Below are positions 31,522 to 39,872 of a DNA stretch of 64,000 nt, in pieces. Position numbers and translations under genes: made by a program. This stretch comes from Actinomycetospora lemnae (GTDB lineage Bacteria > Actinomycetota > Actinomycetes > Mycobacteriales > Pseudonocardiaceae): NCBI RefSeq assembly GCF_028737315.1, contig NZ_JAQZAO010000009.1, positions 203,063 to 267,062 of the forward strand, read 5' to 3'. The notes under the pieces are model-generated. The model did not search any database. It saw only the letters and a list, made by a program, of their open reading frames with translations, and was not told where the DNA came from. Numbering within the stretch: the stretch's first letter is position 1; every line of letters starts with the position of its first letter.

Positions 31522-32349
31522 TCAGCGCCCCGCCGAGAGCAGGCCCCCGGACCCCGAGGACGGGAACAGGTGGCGCTCGGCGACGAGGGCGAGGAAACGG
31601 CGCGCGTGGTGGGGTGACTCGGCGACGCCCGGCGGCACCGCGGCGCCCACGCGCGCATAGGCCCGACCGGCGAGCTGCTCGAGCAGCTCGGTCACCGGGC
31701 CCTCGCCCGGGGCGCCGAGGCGCGACAGGCGCACGAGGCCCGTGCCGCCGAAGGTCCGCTCGGCGTACTCGGGGAAGACGCCGGCGAGGAACAGGGCGCC
31801 GTCGCCGATGCGCCGCCACACGCCCGGTTGCTGGTCGGCCGGCACGGACTCGAGCAGCAGGGCCAGGGCGGGCAGGTCCAGCTCGTCCCACCGCCGGGCG
31901 TGCCGTCCCCGCTCGTCGCGCCGCCACACGACGCCGGAGGTCAGCCGCGCGTAGGAGGCGAGCAGCTCCGCGAGGTGGAGGCGGTGCGCGGGATCGGTCG
32001 CGAAGGCCGCCAGCTGCGGCCCGTCGAAGATCGGCACCCGGGTGCGCGGGGCCGTCCGGTCCGGGGCGTGCAGGCGCCCGACCAGCGCGCGGGACGTCCG
32101 GTGCACCGCCGCGGCGAACACGAGGAACGGTGAGACGTGGCGGAAGCGCCCGTCCTCGTCGCGGCGGGCGGCGAGCACGGCGTCGGCGACGTCGGGACGG
32201 TCGAGCAGCTCGAGCACGAGCTCGGGACGCCGCCGCAGGGGCCCGACCCGGTCCGGCTCCCCGCCGGCGAGGGCGAGGAGGTCGCGGTCGGTCAGGTGCT
32301 CGCCGTAGCGGCGTCCGACGGCCTTCGCAGCGTCCCGACCGGCGTCCAT
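31522..32349 (-). CDS. Conserved hypothetical protein
   Basis: 275 residues, soluble, Arg/Leu/Ala-rich, no cysteine cluster or membrane helix. It has helical segments such as YGEHLTDRDLLALAGGEPDRV and a conserved-looking centre FRHVSPFLVFAAAVHR. I do not recognise a domain. The ATG at 32349 is preceded six bases upstream by CATAGT, a possible -10, so it may be leaderless. It ends five bases from the stop of the convergent micro-protein gene. Confidence 0.65.
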   Translation of the reverse strand: MDAGRDAAKAVGRRYGEHLTDRDLLALAGGEPDRVGPLRRRPELVLELLDRPDVADAVLAARRDEDGRFRHVSPFLVFAAAVHRTSRALVGRLHAPDRTAPRTRVPIFDGPQLAAFATDPAHRLHLAELLASYARLTSGVVWRRDERGRHARRWDELDLPALALLLESVPADQQPGVWRRIGDGALFLAGVFPEYAERTFGGTGLVRLSRLGAPGEGPVTELLEQLAGRAYARVGAAVPPGVAESPHHARRFLALVAERHLFPSSGSGGLLSAGR

Positions 32350-32356
32350 GTCTCCA

Positions 32357-32905
32357 CTATGCGGAGCGACGCATGCTCAGGGCCAGGCCGATGTCCATGG
32401 CGCCGCGGAAGAGGAAGCCCAGCGCGACCATGATCGCGATGAGGCCGACCGCGGTGCCCGGCGAGACCAGCAGGATGAACGCGACGACGAGGCTGAGGAC
32501 GCCGAGGGCCAGGTTCCACACGCGGTGGTCGCGCTGGGAGAAGCCCACGAGCAGGTCGTGCACGCCGGCGATGACGAACCAGAGGATGAGACCCCAGACC
32601 AGCACGAGGATGCCGCCCCCGGGCTGGAAGAGCACGAGGATGCCCGCGACGAGGGCGAGCACGCCGAACGCGGCGAGCCAGCCGCGTCCCGTCGAGCCCG
32701 TCTCGGCCCGCCAGGCCACCCCGATCTCGAGCGCGCCCTGGATCACGAGACCGATCCCGAGGGCGAACGCCGCCCCGAGGATCGCCAGCCCCGGGAAGAA
32801 GAGCGCGATGATCCCGACGAAGATCCCCAGGATCCCGGAGGCCAGGATCCAGCCCCACCCGCTCGAGGCGCGGCGCACGCCGGGCCCACTCGTCGCGCTG
32901 GTCAT
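32357..32905 (-). CDS. HdeD/DUF308 family membrane protein
   Basis: 182 residues with six membrane helices arranged as three hairpins (ILASGILGIFVGIIALFFPG, ALGIGLVIQGALEIGVAWRA, and so on), the DUF308 pattern of HdeD. Each hairpin has the FxPG turn (FFPGLAI, FQPGGGI). HdeD contributes to acid or envelope stress tolerance in enterobacteria; actinobacterial homologues are uncharacterised. GGAGGGG precedes the ATG. The gene is immediately upstream, on the same strand, of the hypothetical gene at 31522-32349. Confidence 0.85.
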   Translation of the reverse strand: MTSATSGPGVRRASSGWGWILASGILGIFVGIIALFFPGLAILGAAFALGIGLVIQGALEIGVAWRAETGSTGRGWLAAFGVLALVAGILVLFQPGGGILVLVWGLILWFVIAGVHDLLVGFSQRDHRVWNLALGVLSLVVAFILLVSPGTAVGLIAIMVALGFLFRGAMDIGLALSMRRSA

Positions 32906-33008
32906 CGCACGTCCCCTCCCGACACACCGGTGATCAGGAACACATCGAATCGCCGGGCGCTGCTCCTGTCGAGAGGGCGCGCTTGACCCGTCTGGTGCGC
33001 TGTCCGGT

Positions 33009-33479
33009 GTGAGCACCCGTCTGCTCGACCCCGCCGTGCCCGTGGAGGCCCACGCGGGCGAGCGGCTGGCGGGCGCGCCCGTGATCTGGCTCGGCACCGT
33101 CGCACCGGACGGGCGCCCGCACACGGTGCCGGTGTGGTTCACCTGGGACGACCCGAAGGTCACGATCTTCAGTCGCCCGGACACCGCGAAGGTGGGCCAC
33201 CTGCGCGCGCACGCCGCGGTGAGCGTCGCCCTGGACACCGCGGAGGAGGGCACGGACGTCGTCACCGGCTCCGGGAAGGCCGTCCTCACCGAGCTCGCCC
33301 GGGTGGAGCGCGCCCTCGACGCGTTCGGGCGCAAGTACGCCCCGGTGCTCGGCGAGCAGCCACTCGACGCGTGGCTGATGACCTTCTCGTTGCCGATCGT
33401 CGTCACGCTCGACCGGCTCGTGGCGTGGCGCAGCACCTCCGCCGGCCTCGAGTACCGGTCGCTACCCTCCGCCGGGTGA
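33009..33479 (+). CDS. Pyridoxamine-5-phosphate-oxidase-fold, F420-dependent-type protein
   Basis: 156 residues of one split beta-barrel domain: APVIWLGTVAPDGRPHTVPVWFTWDD near residue 20, then IFSRPDTAKVGHLRAHAAVSVAL. The N-terminal pattern matches the actinobacterial TIGR03667-like group related to Rv3369, whose members bind F420 or FMN and act as reductases or flavin chaperones. GTG start; the stop overlaps the beta-lactamase GTG by four bases, so the two are coupled, although a link in function is not obvious. Confidence 0.8.
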   Translation: MSTRLLDPAVPVEAHAGERLAGAPVIWLGTVAPDGRPHTVPVWFTWDDPKVTIFSRPDTAKVGHLRAHAAVSVALDTAEEGTDVVTGSGKAVLTELARVERALDAFGRKYAPVLGEQPLDAWLMTFSLPIVVTLDRLVAWRSTSAGLEYRSLPSAG

Positions 33480-34378
33480 TCATCCGCGTCTCGCGTCGGA
33501 CGGTGCTGGTCGGCGGTCTCGCGGCGGCGCTCGCCGGGTGTGCGGGCCGCGCGGCCGCTCCGCCCGCCGCCCCTCCCCCGGGTCCCGTGACCGCGGATCC
33601 CACGGCGGCCCTCGTCGAGTTGGAACGCCGCTCCGGGCGCCGGATCACGCTCGTCGCCCGCGACACCGGCACCGGCCGCGAGGTCCGCCACCGCGCCGAC
33701 GAGCGGGCGCTCATGGCCTCGACGGTCAAGGTCCTCATCGTCGCCGCGGTCCTGCGCCGCCGTCTCGCGGAGCCCGGCCTGCTCGAGCGCACGATCCGCT
33801 ACACCCGCGCCGACCTGCTGGAGTACGCGCCGACCACCTCGCGGAACGTCGACACGGGGATGACCGTGGCGGCCCTGTGCGAGGCCGCGATCGTCGTCAG
33901 CGACAACACCGCCGCGAACCTGCTCACCGCCCTCGTCGGCGGCCCCGCGGCGACGACCGCGTTCGTGCGCACGCTCGGCGACCCCGTCACGCGCGCCGAC
34001 CGCCCCGAGCCCGGGCTCAACGAGACCGCCCCCGGCGACGAGCGCGACACGACCACCGCCGCCGCGATGGCCGGCGACCTGCAGGCGCTGGTCCTCGGCG
34101 AGGCGCTGGACCCCGCCGGGCGCGACCTGCTGGCCGGCTGGATGGTCGGCGCCGTCACCGGCACCGAGCAGATCCGCGCGGGGCTGCCCCGCGACTGGCG
34201 CGTGGGGGACAAGACCGGCTCCGGCGCGCAGGGCGAGAACAACGACGTCGCCGTCGTGTGGCCGCCCGGCCGCGCGCCATGGGTGATCACCGTCTACACG
34301 AGCCCGGCGGAGCCGGCGAGCACGAACGGCCGCCCGACCGTCGCCGAGGCCACGCGGATCGCCGCCGCGGGCCTGTGA
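33476..34378 (+). CDS. Class A beta-lactamase, Tat lipoprotein
   Basis: 300 residues. All active-site boxes are present: Ser82-x-x-Lys85 (STVK), Ser142-Asp-Asn (SDN), Glu178 in EPGLNE and Lys246-Thr-Gly (KTGSG). The N-terminus has a twin-arginine motif (SRRTVL) and a lipobox LAGC, so it should be exported folded and anchored to the outer face of the membrane. It hydrolyses beta-lactams or, in some actinobacteria, acts on cell-wall peptides. A TACCCT at 33463-33468 lies seven bases before the GTG, suggesting a second leaderless promoter inside the upstream gene. Confidence 0.9.
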   Translation: MIIRVSRRTVLVGGLAAALAGCAGRAAAPPAAPPPGPVTADPTAALVELERRSGRRITLVARDTGTGREVRHRADERALMASTVKVLIVAAVLRRRLAEPGLLERTIRYTRADLLEYAPTTSRNVDTGMTVAALCEAAIVVSDNTAANLLTALVGGPAATTAFVRTLGDPVTRADRPEPGLNETAPGDERDTTTAAAMAGDLQALVLGEALDPAGRDLLAGWMVGAVTGTEQIRAGLPRDWRVGDKTGSGAQGENNDVAVVWPPGRAPWVITVYTSPAEPASTNGRPTVAEATRIAAAGL

Positions 34379-34406
34379 CGCCCGGCGCGGCACTACGGTG
34401 CCGACC

Positions 34407-36068
34407 ATGGGGGGTCGGACGGACGAGCCGGTGCGCCACGCCGCGGTGCGCTGGCTCTCGCCCACCGAGCTGGTGCGCACGGGCCTGACCGTCGCGCTCG
34501 GCAGCGTCGCCGCCGCCTACGCCGACAAGCGCGACGTCATGGCCGGGACGACGTTCGCCCAGGACGTGGTCCGCTACGAGGTGCCCGCGGGCGAGCCGTT
34601 CTGGGTCGACTACCTCTCCGACACCGGCGACGGGTTCCCCGCCATGGCCACGATCGCGACCCTGCTCGGCGACACGGGCGTGGCCGTCGACGGGGAGCGG
34701 CTCCCGCGCGGGCACGTCCTGCTGCTGGGCGGCGACGAGGTCTACCCCGTGGCCGGCACCCGGGCCTACGAGGAGCGCCTCGAGGCCCCGCTGGACGCGC
34801 AGTTCGTCGTCGATCCCGAGCGAGACCGGCCGACCGTCCACGCCATCCCCGGCAACCACGACTGGTACGACGGCCTCACCGCGTTCCTGCGGGTGTTCGC
34901 CCAGGGCCGCGACCTCGCCGGGTGGCACACCGCCCAGCGCCGCTCCTACTTCGCGCTGGCGCTGCCGCACGACTGGTGGGTCCTGGCGATGGACATCCAG
35001 CTCGACACCTACATCGACGCCACCCAGCTCGAGTGGTTCCGCGGCGTCGTCGCGCGGATCCCCTCCGGCGCCCGGATCGTCCTGCTCACCGCGACACCGG
35101 CCTGGTACGGCGCGGTGGACGGCGACGACGAGGCCATGGACCGCCTCGCCTTCTTCCTGCGCGACGTCCTCGGCGAGCGACGGGACCTGCGGGTGCGCCT
35201 CGTGCTCACCGGCGACACCCACCACTACGCCCGCTACACCCTCGCGCGCCCCGAGGGGTCCGTCGGTCCGGACCAGGTCCTGGTCACCGCCGGTCACGGC
35301 GGCGCCTACACCTCGCCCACCCACTTCCTGCCCGACGCGCTGCACGTCACCACCGACCTCGCCGACCCCGGCCCGGAGCGGTCGGACCGCGAGCACACCT
35401 ACGTCCGCGCCGACGCGACCTTCCCGACGGCCCGGACCTCGCGGGCCGAGGCCGCGCGGGTGCTGTGGCGGCTACCGGCGCGCAACGGGTCGCTGTTCGC
35501 CGTCCTGGGGGCGCTGCAGTCGCTGGTCGTCGTGCCGGCGGTGCTCGGGCTGTGGGTGCTGGCGGTGCTCGGCGCGATCGTCGTGGGCGCGGTCTCGGCG
35601 GCGTTCGTGGCGCCGAACCGGAAGCGGTGGTGGGGCGCGGTCCCGCTGCGGCTGTCGCTCGCCGTCGCCCAGGTGGGGCTCGCCGGGGGCGTCGCGGCGC
35701 TCGGGACGTGGGCGCACGAGGTGCTGGCCCCGTGGCGTGCCGGCCTGTGGTCGGTGATCGTCGGCGGGCTCGAGATCCTGGCCCTCGTCGGCGTCGCCGG
35801 GCTCGCGGCGAGCCTCGTCCTGGCGCTGTTCCTGCTGGTCGTCGGCCGGTGGGCCAACCGCAACGAGCTCTTCGCCGCGCAGAGCATCGAGGACCACAAG
35901 GGCTTCCTGCGGATGCGGATCGCGCCCGACGGCACCCTGACGATCTTCGTCCTCGGGGTGGACCGAGTCCCGCGCGACTGGACCTGGTCGCCCGGCCACG
36001 CGCCACGGTGGACGCCGACCCCGGCGGTCTCGCCGCACCTCGTCGAGGTGGTCGAGCTGCGGCCCTGA
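34407..36068 (+). CDS. Metallophosphoesterase with C-terminal membrane region
   Basis: 553 residues from ATG 34407; a GTG at 34398 lies within the probable -10 TACGGT (34394-34399) and is therefore less likely. The phosphoesterase motifs are GGDEVYP near residue 113, PGNHDWYDG near residue 150 and TGDTHHYARY near residue 270; the usual first D-x-H is altered to DTGDGF. From about 370 there are four membrane helices, then a soluble C-terminal tail, so the catalytic domain is tethered to the cytoplasmic membrane. Substrate unknown. Confidence 0.82.
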   Translation: MGGRTDEPVRHAAVRWLSPTELVRTGLTVALGSVAAAYADKRDVMAGTTFAQDVVRYEVPAGEPFWVDYLSDTGDGFPAMATIATLLGDTGVAVDGERLPRGHVLLLGGDEVYPVAGTRAYEERLEAPLDAQFVVDPERDRPTVHAIPGNHDWYDGLTAFLRVFAQGRDLAGWHTAQRRSYFALALPHDWWVLAMDIQLDTYIDATQLEWFRGVVARIPSGARIVLLTATPAWYGAVDGDDEAMDRLAFFLRDVLGERRDLRVRLVLTGDTHHYARYTLARPEGSVGPDQVLVTAGHGGAYTSPTHFLPDALHVTTDLADPGPERSDREHTYVRADATFPTARTSRAEAARVLWRLPARNGSLFAVLGALQSLVVVPAVLGLWVLAVLGAIVVGAVSAAFVAPNRKRWWGAVPLRLSLAVAQVGLAGGVAALGTWAHEVLAPWRAGLWSVIVGGLEILALVGVAGLAASLVLALFLLVVGRWANRNELFAAQSIEDHKGFLRMRIAPDGTLTIFVLGVDRVPRDWTWSPGHAPRWTPTPAVSPHLVEVVELRP

Positions 36069-36126
36069 CGTCGGCCGTGCGCGAACACCACTCCCGCCGT
36101 CGGCGCCCGCGCGGTAGGACGTCGCC

Positions 36127-36558
36127 GTGGAGTACACGGTCGCGCGTGAGGTCGACGCCGGGGCGGACACGGTCTGGGCGGTGATGGCCGACGTCGAGCG
36201 GATGCCGACGTGGACCTCGACGATGCGGCGGGTCCGCGTCGTCGACGGGGACACGCTGCGGGTGGGGACGCGGGTGCGGGTCGAGCAACCGCGGCTGCCG
36301 CCGGCGACGTGGGAGGTCACCGAGCTCGAGCCGGGCCGGTCGTTCACGTGGGCCGCACCCGCCCCCGGACTGCACAGCGTCGCGTGGCACGCCGTGGAGC
36401 CGTGGGGTCCGGGACGCAGCCGCATCACCCTCGGCATCCGCCAGACCGGCGCGCTGGGCGTCGTCGCCTCGATGCTCGGCCCGATGACCCGCCGCTACGT
36501 CGACACCGAGATCGCCGGGCTCGCGGCCGAGTCGGAGCGGCGGTCGGCGGCGCGCTGA
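36127..36558 (+). CDS. SRPBCC (polyketide cyclase/START-like) protein
   Basis: 143 residues with the START/SRPBCC pattern: MEYTVAREVDAGADTVWAVMADVERMPTWTST (first strand and helices), GTRVRVEQPRLPPATWEVTELEPGRSFTW and a long C-terminal helix. The fold binds hydrophobic ligands in a cavity. GTG start is six bases after TAGGAC (36115-36120). No partner genes suggest a pathway. Confidence 0.8.
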   Translation: MEYTVAREVDAGADTVWAVMADVERMPTWTSTMRRVRVVDGDTLRVGTRVRVEQPRLPPATWEVTELEPGRSFTWAAPAPGLHSVAWHAVEPWGPGRSRITLGIRQTGALGVVASMLGPMTRRYVDTEIAGLAAESERRSAAR

Positions 36559-36597
36559 TCCCCGTCCCCAGGTCGTTGACGACGATGCTGATGCCGC

Positions 36598-37359
36598 TCA
36601 CGGGCCGGCGACGGGGGCGAGGTCCGGGCGCTTCGCGCGGCGCTCGTCGCCGGTGCTGCGGCCCTGCGCGCGGCGCTGCACCCACGGCCAGAGGTGGTCG
36701 CGCGCCCAGCGGGCGTCCTCGGCGCGGCGCCGGCCCCAGGTGCTGGGCGCGGCGTGCGGCCAGGGCGCGTGCCAGTCGACGTCGGCGGGCAGGCCGAGGA
36801 CCTCGCAGGCCCGCGCGGCGACCCGGGCGTGGCCGGCGGGGTTGAGGTGCAGGCGGTCGTCGGTGCGGGCGCGCGGGTCGGCCAGCGGCGGCATCACCCA
36901 CAGGTCGACGAGGTGCGCGCCCTGCCGGTGGGCGATCTCGCGGATGTGGTCGTTCATCGCCGCGAGCCGCCGGCCGATGAGGTTGAGCAGCGGGCTCTCG
37001 CGGGTGTCGAAGCCGGTGAACACGAGCACGTCGGCACCGGTGGCCCGCAGCGTCGACACCGCGCCCTCGAAGCGCTCGGCCAGCGCGGCCGGGTCGGCGC
37101 CGGGGCGCAGGAGGTCATTGCCCGCGGCGCAGAGACTCACGAGGTCCGGGGCCATCCGGACGGCCGCGGGGACCTGGCTGGCGACGATCGTGTCGAGCAG
37201 CAGGCCGCGGACCGCGAGGTTGGCGTAGCGGACCTCGGGATCCGCGCGGGCCAGGGCGTCGGCGAGCCGGTCGGCCCAGCCGCGTTCCCGGCCGGTGGTC
37301 GGGTCGGGGTCGCCGACCCCCTCGGTGAAGCTGTCGCCCAGGCGACGAAGCGTCGCCAC
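36598..37359 (-). CDS. SGNH/GDSL hydrolase, probable frameshift near its N-terminus
   Basis: 253 residues from the GTG complementing 37357-37359. The catalytic Ser is in GDSFTEG eight residues in, the Asn block is CAAGNDLLRP, and the Asp-His pair is DDRLHLNPAGH. The N-terminus RRLGDSF is unusual; in the neighbouring frame the GTG at 37418 opens a peptide ending WRRFVA. One extra base in the G run at 37341-37342 would join them as RRFVALGDSFTEG, the normal family start, giving 273 residues. Either the gene has a small frameshift or the sequence has a one-base error. Function: esterase or lipase acting on acyl groups. Confidence 0.75.
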   Translation of the reverse strand: MATLRRLGDSFTEGVGDPDPTTGRERGWADRLADALARADPEVRYANLAVRGLLLDTIVASQVPAAVRMAPDLVSLCAAGNDLLRPGADPAALAERFEGAVSTLRATGADVLVFTGFDTRESPLLNLIGRRLAAMNDHIREIAHRQGAHLVDLWVMPPLADPRARTDDRLHLNPAGHARVAARACEVLGLPADVDWHAPWPHAAPSTWGRRRAEDARWARDHLWPWVQRRAQGRSTGDERRAKRPDLAPVAGP

Positions 37360-37502
37360 GACCTGCCCCCGCCCTGCTGGCCCACCGCGTCGAGCGCGGC
37401 ACCCCGCGTCCCCTCCACGTCCCCGGATTGTGCTCCCCGCGGCCGCCGCCACGATCGAGGGCCCTGCCCGGTGGTCGTGCCGGCGGTCGTGGTCGGTCGG
37501 GG

Positions 37503-38243
37503 TCAGCGGCCGCCCGTGACGTCGAGCACGCTCCCCGTGCAGTACGAGGCCTCGTCGGAGAGCAGCCACGCGACCGCGGCGGCCACCTCGTCGGCCGTGC
37601 CCGCGCGGCCGATCGGCACCGTCGGACCGATGCGCGCCACGCGGTCCGGCTGCCCGCCCGACGCGTGGATCTCCGTGTCGACGATGCCGGGCCGCACGAC
37701 GTTGACGCGCACGCCCTCGTCGGCGACCTCCTTCGACAGCCCGAGGCCGAGCGTGTCGACGGCGGCCTTCGACGCCGCGTAGTCGACGTACTCCCCCGGC
37801 GAGCCCAGCCGCGACGCCACCGACCCCACCAGCACGATCGAGCCGCCCGGCCCGCCGTGCGCGGTCGACAGGCGGCGCACCGCCTCGCGGCACGTGACGA
37901 CGGCGCCGACGACGTTGACCGCGAGCATGTCCGCGACGCGCGCGGCCGACACGGCGTCGACCCGCGACTTCGGCGCCACGACCCCGGCGTTGACGACGAC
38001 CCCGCCGAGCGGGCCCATCGCGTCCGCCGCCGCGAAGGCCGCCTCGACGTCGGCCTCCACCGCCACGTCCGCGCGGACCGCGCGCGCCTCGACACCCTGC
38101 TCGCGCGCCGCGGCGGCCACCCGGTGCGCCGCGTCCTCGTCGCTGCGGTAGGTCAGGCAGACGTCCCAGCCGGCGGCCGCGCCCCGGGCGACGACGGCGG
38201 CGCCGATGCCGCGGCTGCCGCCGGTGACGAGCAGGACGGCCAT
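37503..38243 (-). CDS. SDR-family oxidoreductase
   Basis: 246 residues: TGGSRGIG near residue 7, VVNAGVV near residue 84 (Val in place of the first Asn of NNAG), catalytic Ser in VGSVAS, Tyr-Lys in YAASKAA and the VLDVTGG C-terminus. The N-terminus places it near FabG/3-oxoacyl reductase-like SDRs. It lies 28 bases after the RraA-like gene on the same strand, probably one transcript. Substrate not predictable. Confidence 0.88.
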   Translation of the reverse strand: MAVLLVTGGSRGIGAAVVARGAAAGWDVCLTYRSDEDAAHRVAAAAREQGVEARAVRADVAVEADVEAAFAAADAMGPLGGVVVNAGVVAPKSRVDAVSAARVADMLAVNVVGAVVTCREAVRRLSTAHGGPGGSIVLVGSVASRLGSPGEYVDYAASKAAVDTLGLGLSKEVADEGVRVNVVRPGIVDTEIHASGGQPDRVARIGPTVPIGRAGTADEVAAAVAWLLSDEASYCTGSVLDVTGGR

Positions 38244-38271
38244 CAGAGCGCACCCTTCGGCACAGCACCCA

Positions 38272-38961
38272 TCAGACGAGGAACCGCAACGACGAGTCCT
38301 GCCCGGCCGCGCGGGCGGCGCGGTGCTCGGCGAGGTTCGTGTGGTCGGCGAGGCTCCGACCGTCCCGCCCCTCCCCCATCCCCGCGAGCACGGCGGCCTC
38401 GGCGCGCTCGACCTCCTCGGCCCCCGCCAGGGCCGCGCGCAGCTGGTCGGGGGTCGCGACGGCGAGGCCGTCGTCGTCGCCCAGCACCAGGTCGCCGGGC
38501 CGCACGGGCACCCCGCCCAGCGCGACCGGTCCCTCGTCGAGGCCCCGCGGGTCGCGCGCGCTGCCCGACGCCGGGGTCGTGCCGCGGGCGAACACCGGCA
38601 GGCCGATGCGGCGCAGGGCCGCGACGTCCCGGCAGTACCCGTCGATGACCATGCCGGCCAGGCCGCGGCGGCGCGCCTCGGACGCGACCAGCTCGCCCGC
38701 CACCGCGCGCGCCCCCCGCGGGTTGACCACCACCAGCACCGAGCCGGCCGGGGCCTCGCCCGCCGCGGCCAGCACCGGGAGGTGGTCGTCGGGCGCGACG
38801 ACGGTGACCGCCGGACCGGCCATGCGCGCGTGGGACACCATCGCCCGGATCGCGGGGTCGGGCAGCGCGAGCGTCTTGTCCGCGTCGCACAGCGACGACG
38901 TCGCGAGCGCGCGCACCCGGCCGAGCTCGTCGGGGGTCAGGGGATCCACGGTCGGCATCAT
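38272..38961 (-). CDS. RraA-like / HMG aldolase-type protein
   Basis: 229 residues. The RraA/class II aldolase-like core is visible: SSLCDADKTLALP near residue 22, AGPAVTVVAPDDHLPV, VLVVVNPRGARAVAGELVASEARRRGLAGMVIDGYCRDV (containing the G-E-L and D-G-x-x-R-D motifs that bind pyruvate and a divalent metal in HMG/CHA aldolase) and GDLVLGDDDGLAV. E. coli RraA inhibits RNase E, but the intact D-x-x-R-D suggests an aldolase or oxaloacetate decarboxylase. It precedes the SDR gene on the same strand and is divergent from the BKACE-type gene at 39000. Confidence 0.82.
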   Translation of the reverse strand: MMPTVDPLTPDELGRVRALATSSLCDADKTLALPDPAIRAMVSHARMAGPAVTVVAPDDHLPVLAAAGEAPAGSVLVVVNPRGARAVAGELVASEARRRGLAGMVIDGYCRDVAALRRIGLPVFARGTTPASGSARDPRGLDEGPVALGGVPVRPGDLVLGDDDGLAVATPDQLRAALAGAEEVERAEAAVLAGMGEGRDGRSLADHTNLAEHRAARAAGQDSSLRFLV

Positions 38962-38999
38962 GCTCGACGCGGCCCGGTCCGGGCGACGATCCTCTCCGG

Positions 39000-39872
39000 G
39001 TGACCGCCCCCGTGATCCTCGAGGTCGCCGTCAACGGCGCGACACCGCGCTCGGTGAACCCGCACGTGCCGCTGACCCCCGCCGAGGTCGCCGACGAGAT
39101 GCTCGCCTGCGTGGCCCGGGGGGCGAGCATCGCGCACGACCACCACGAGGCCATGTTCGTGCCCGACGGCGTGCACCCCGTCGAGCCCTACCTCGAGGCG
39201 TGGACGCCGGTGCTCGCGCAGCACCCGGACCTGCTGCTCTACGCCACGATGGCCGCGGGCGCCCGCGGCATCCCGATCGAGACGCGCTGGGCGCACCACG
39301 AGGAGCTCGCCCGCCGCGGGCTCGGCGGGCTCTCGCTGGTCGACCCGGGGTCGGTGAACCTGGGCCTGACCAGCGACGGCGCGACCGCCGAGGCCGCCGC
39401 GCCGGGCCCGTACCAGAACAGCCTCGCCGACACCGAGCACATGTTCGCCCGCTGCGCCGCGCACGGCACCGGCCCGTCGATCTCGATCTTCGATCCCAGC
39501 TTCCTGCGGGTGACGCTGACCCTGCACCGCCACGGCCGGGTGCCGCCGGGCGCGATCGTCAAGCTGTACTTCGGCGGCGAGCTGGAGTTCGGGCTGCCGC
39601 CGACGACGACGGCGCTGGAGGCCTACCTCGAGATGCTCGAGCCCAGCGGGCTGCCGTGGTCGGTGGCGGTGCTCGGTGGCGACGTCGTCGGGTGCGGGCT
39701 CGCCGAGGCGGCGGTGCGGCGCGGCGGGCACGTGCGGGTCGGGCTCGAGGACCACGCCGGGACGTCGACGCCGACGAACACCGAGCTCGTCGACGAGGTC
39801 GTGGCCCTGCTGCGCGACCTCGGGCACCGCCCGGCGACGATCGCGGAGACGCGGGGGATCCTGGGGCTGTGA
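39000..39872 (+). CDS. BKACE (DUF849) beta-keto acid cleavage enzyme
   Basis: 290 residues, TIM-barrel of the 3-keto-5-aminohexanoate cleavage family. VILEVAVNGATPR opens it; the Zn site is usually H-x-H in HLHVRDPDG and here reads AHDHHEAM; the late conserved block HVRVGLEDHAGT is intact. The family condenses a beta-keto acid with acetyl-CoA to give acetoacetate and a new CoA ester. The altered segment after the His pair may change substrate. It overlaps the methyltransferase gene by four bases. Confidence 0.85.
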   Translation: MTAPVILEVAVNGATPRSVNPHVPLTPAEVADEMLACVARGASIAHDHHEAMFVPDGVHPVEPYLEAWTPVLAQHPDLLLYATMAAGARGIPIETRWAHHEELARRGLGGLSLVDPGSVNLGLTSDGATAEAAAPGPYQNSLADTEHMFARCAAHGTGPSISIFDPSFLRVTLTLHRHGRVPPGAIVKLYFGGELEFGLPPTTTALEAYLEMLEPSGLPWSVAVLGGDVVGCGLAEAAVRRGGHVRVGLEDHAGTSTPTNTELVDEVVALLRDLGHRPATIAETRGILGL

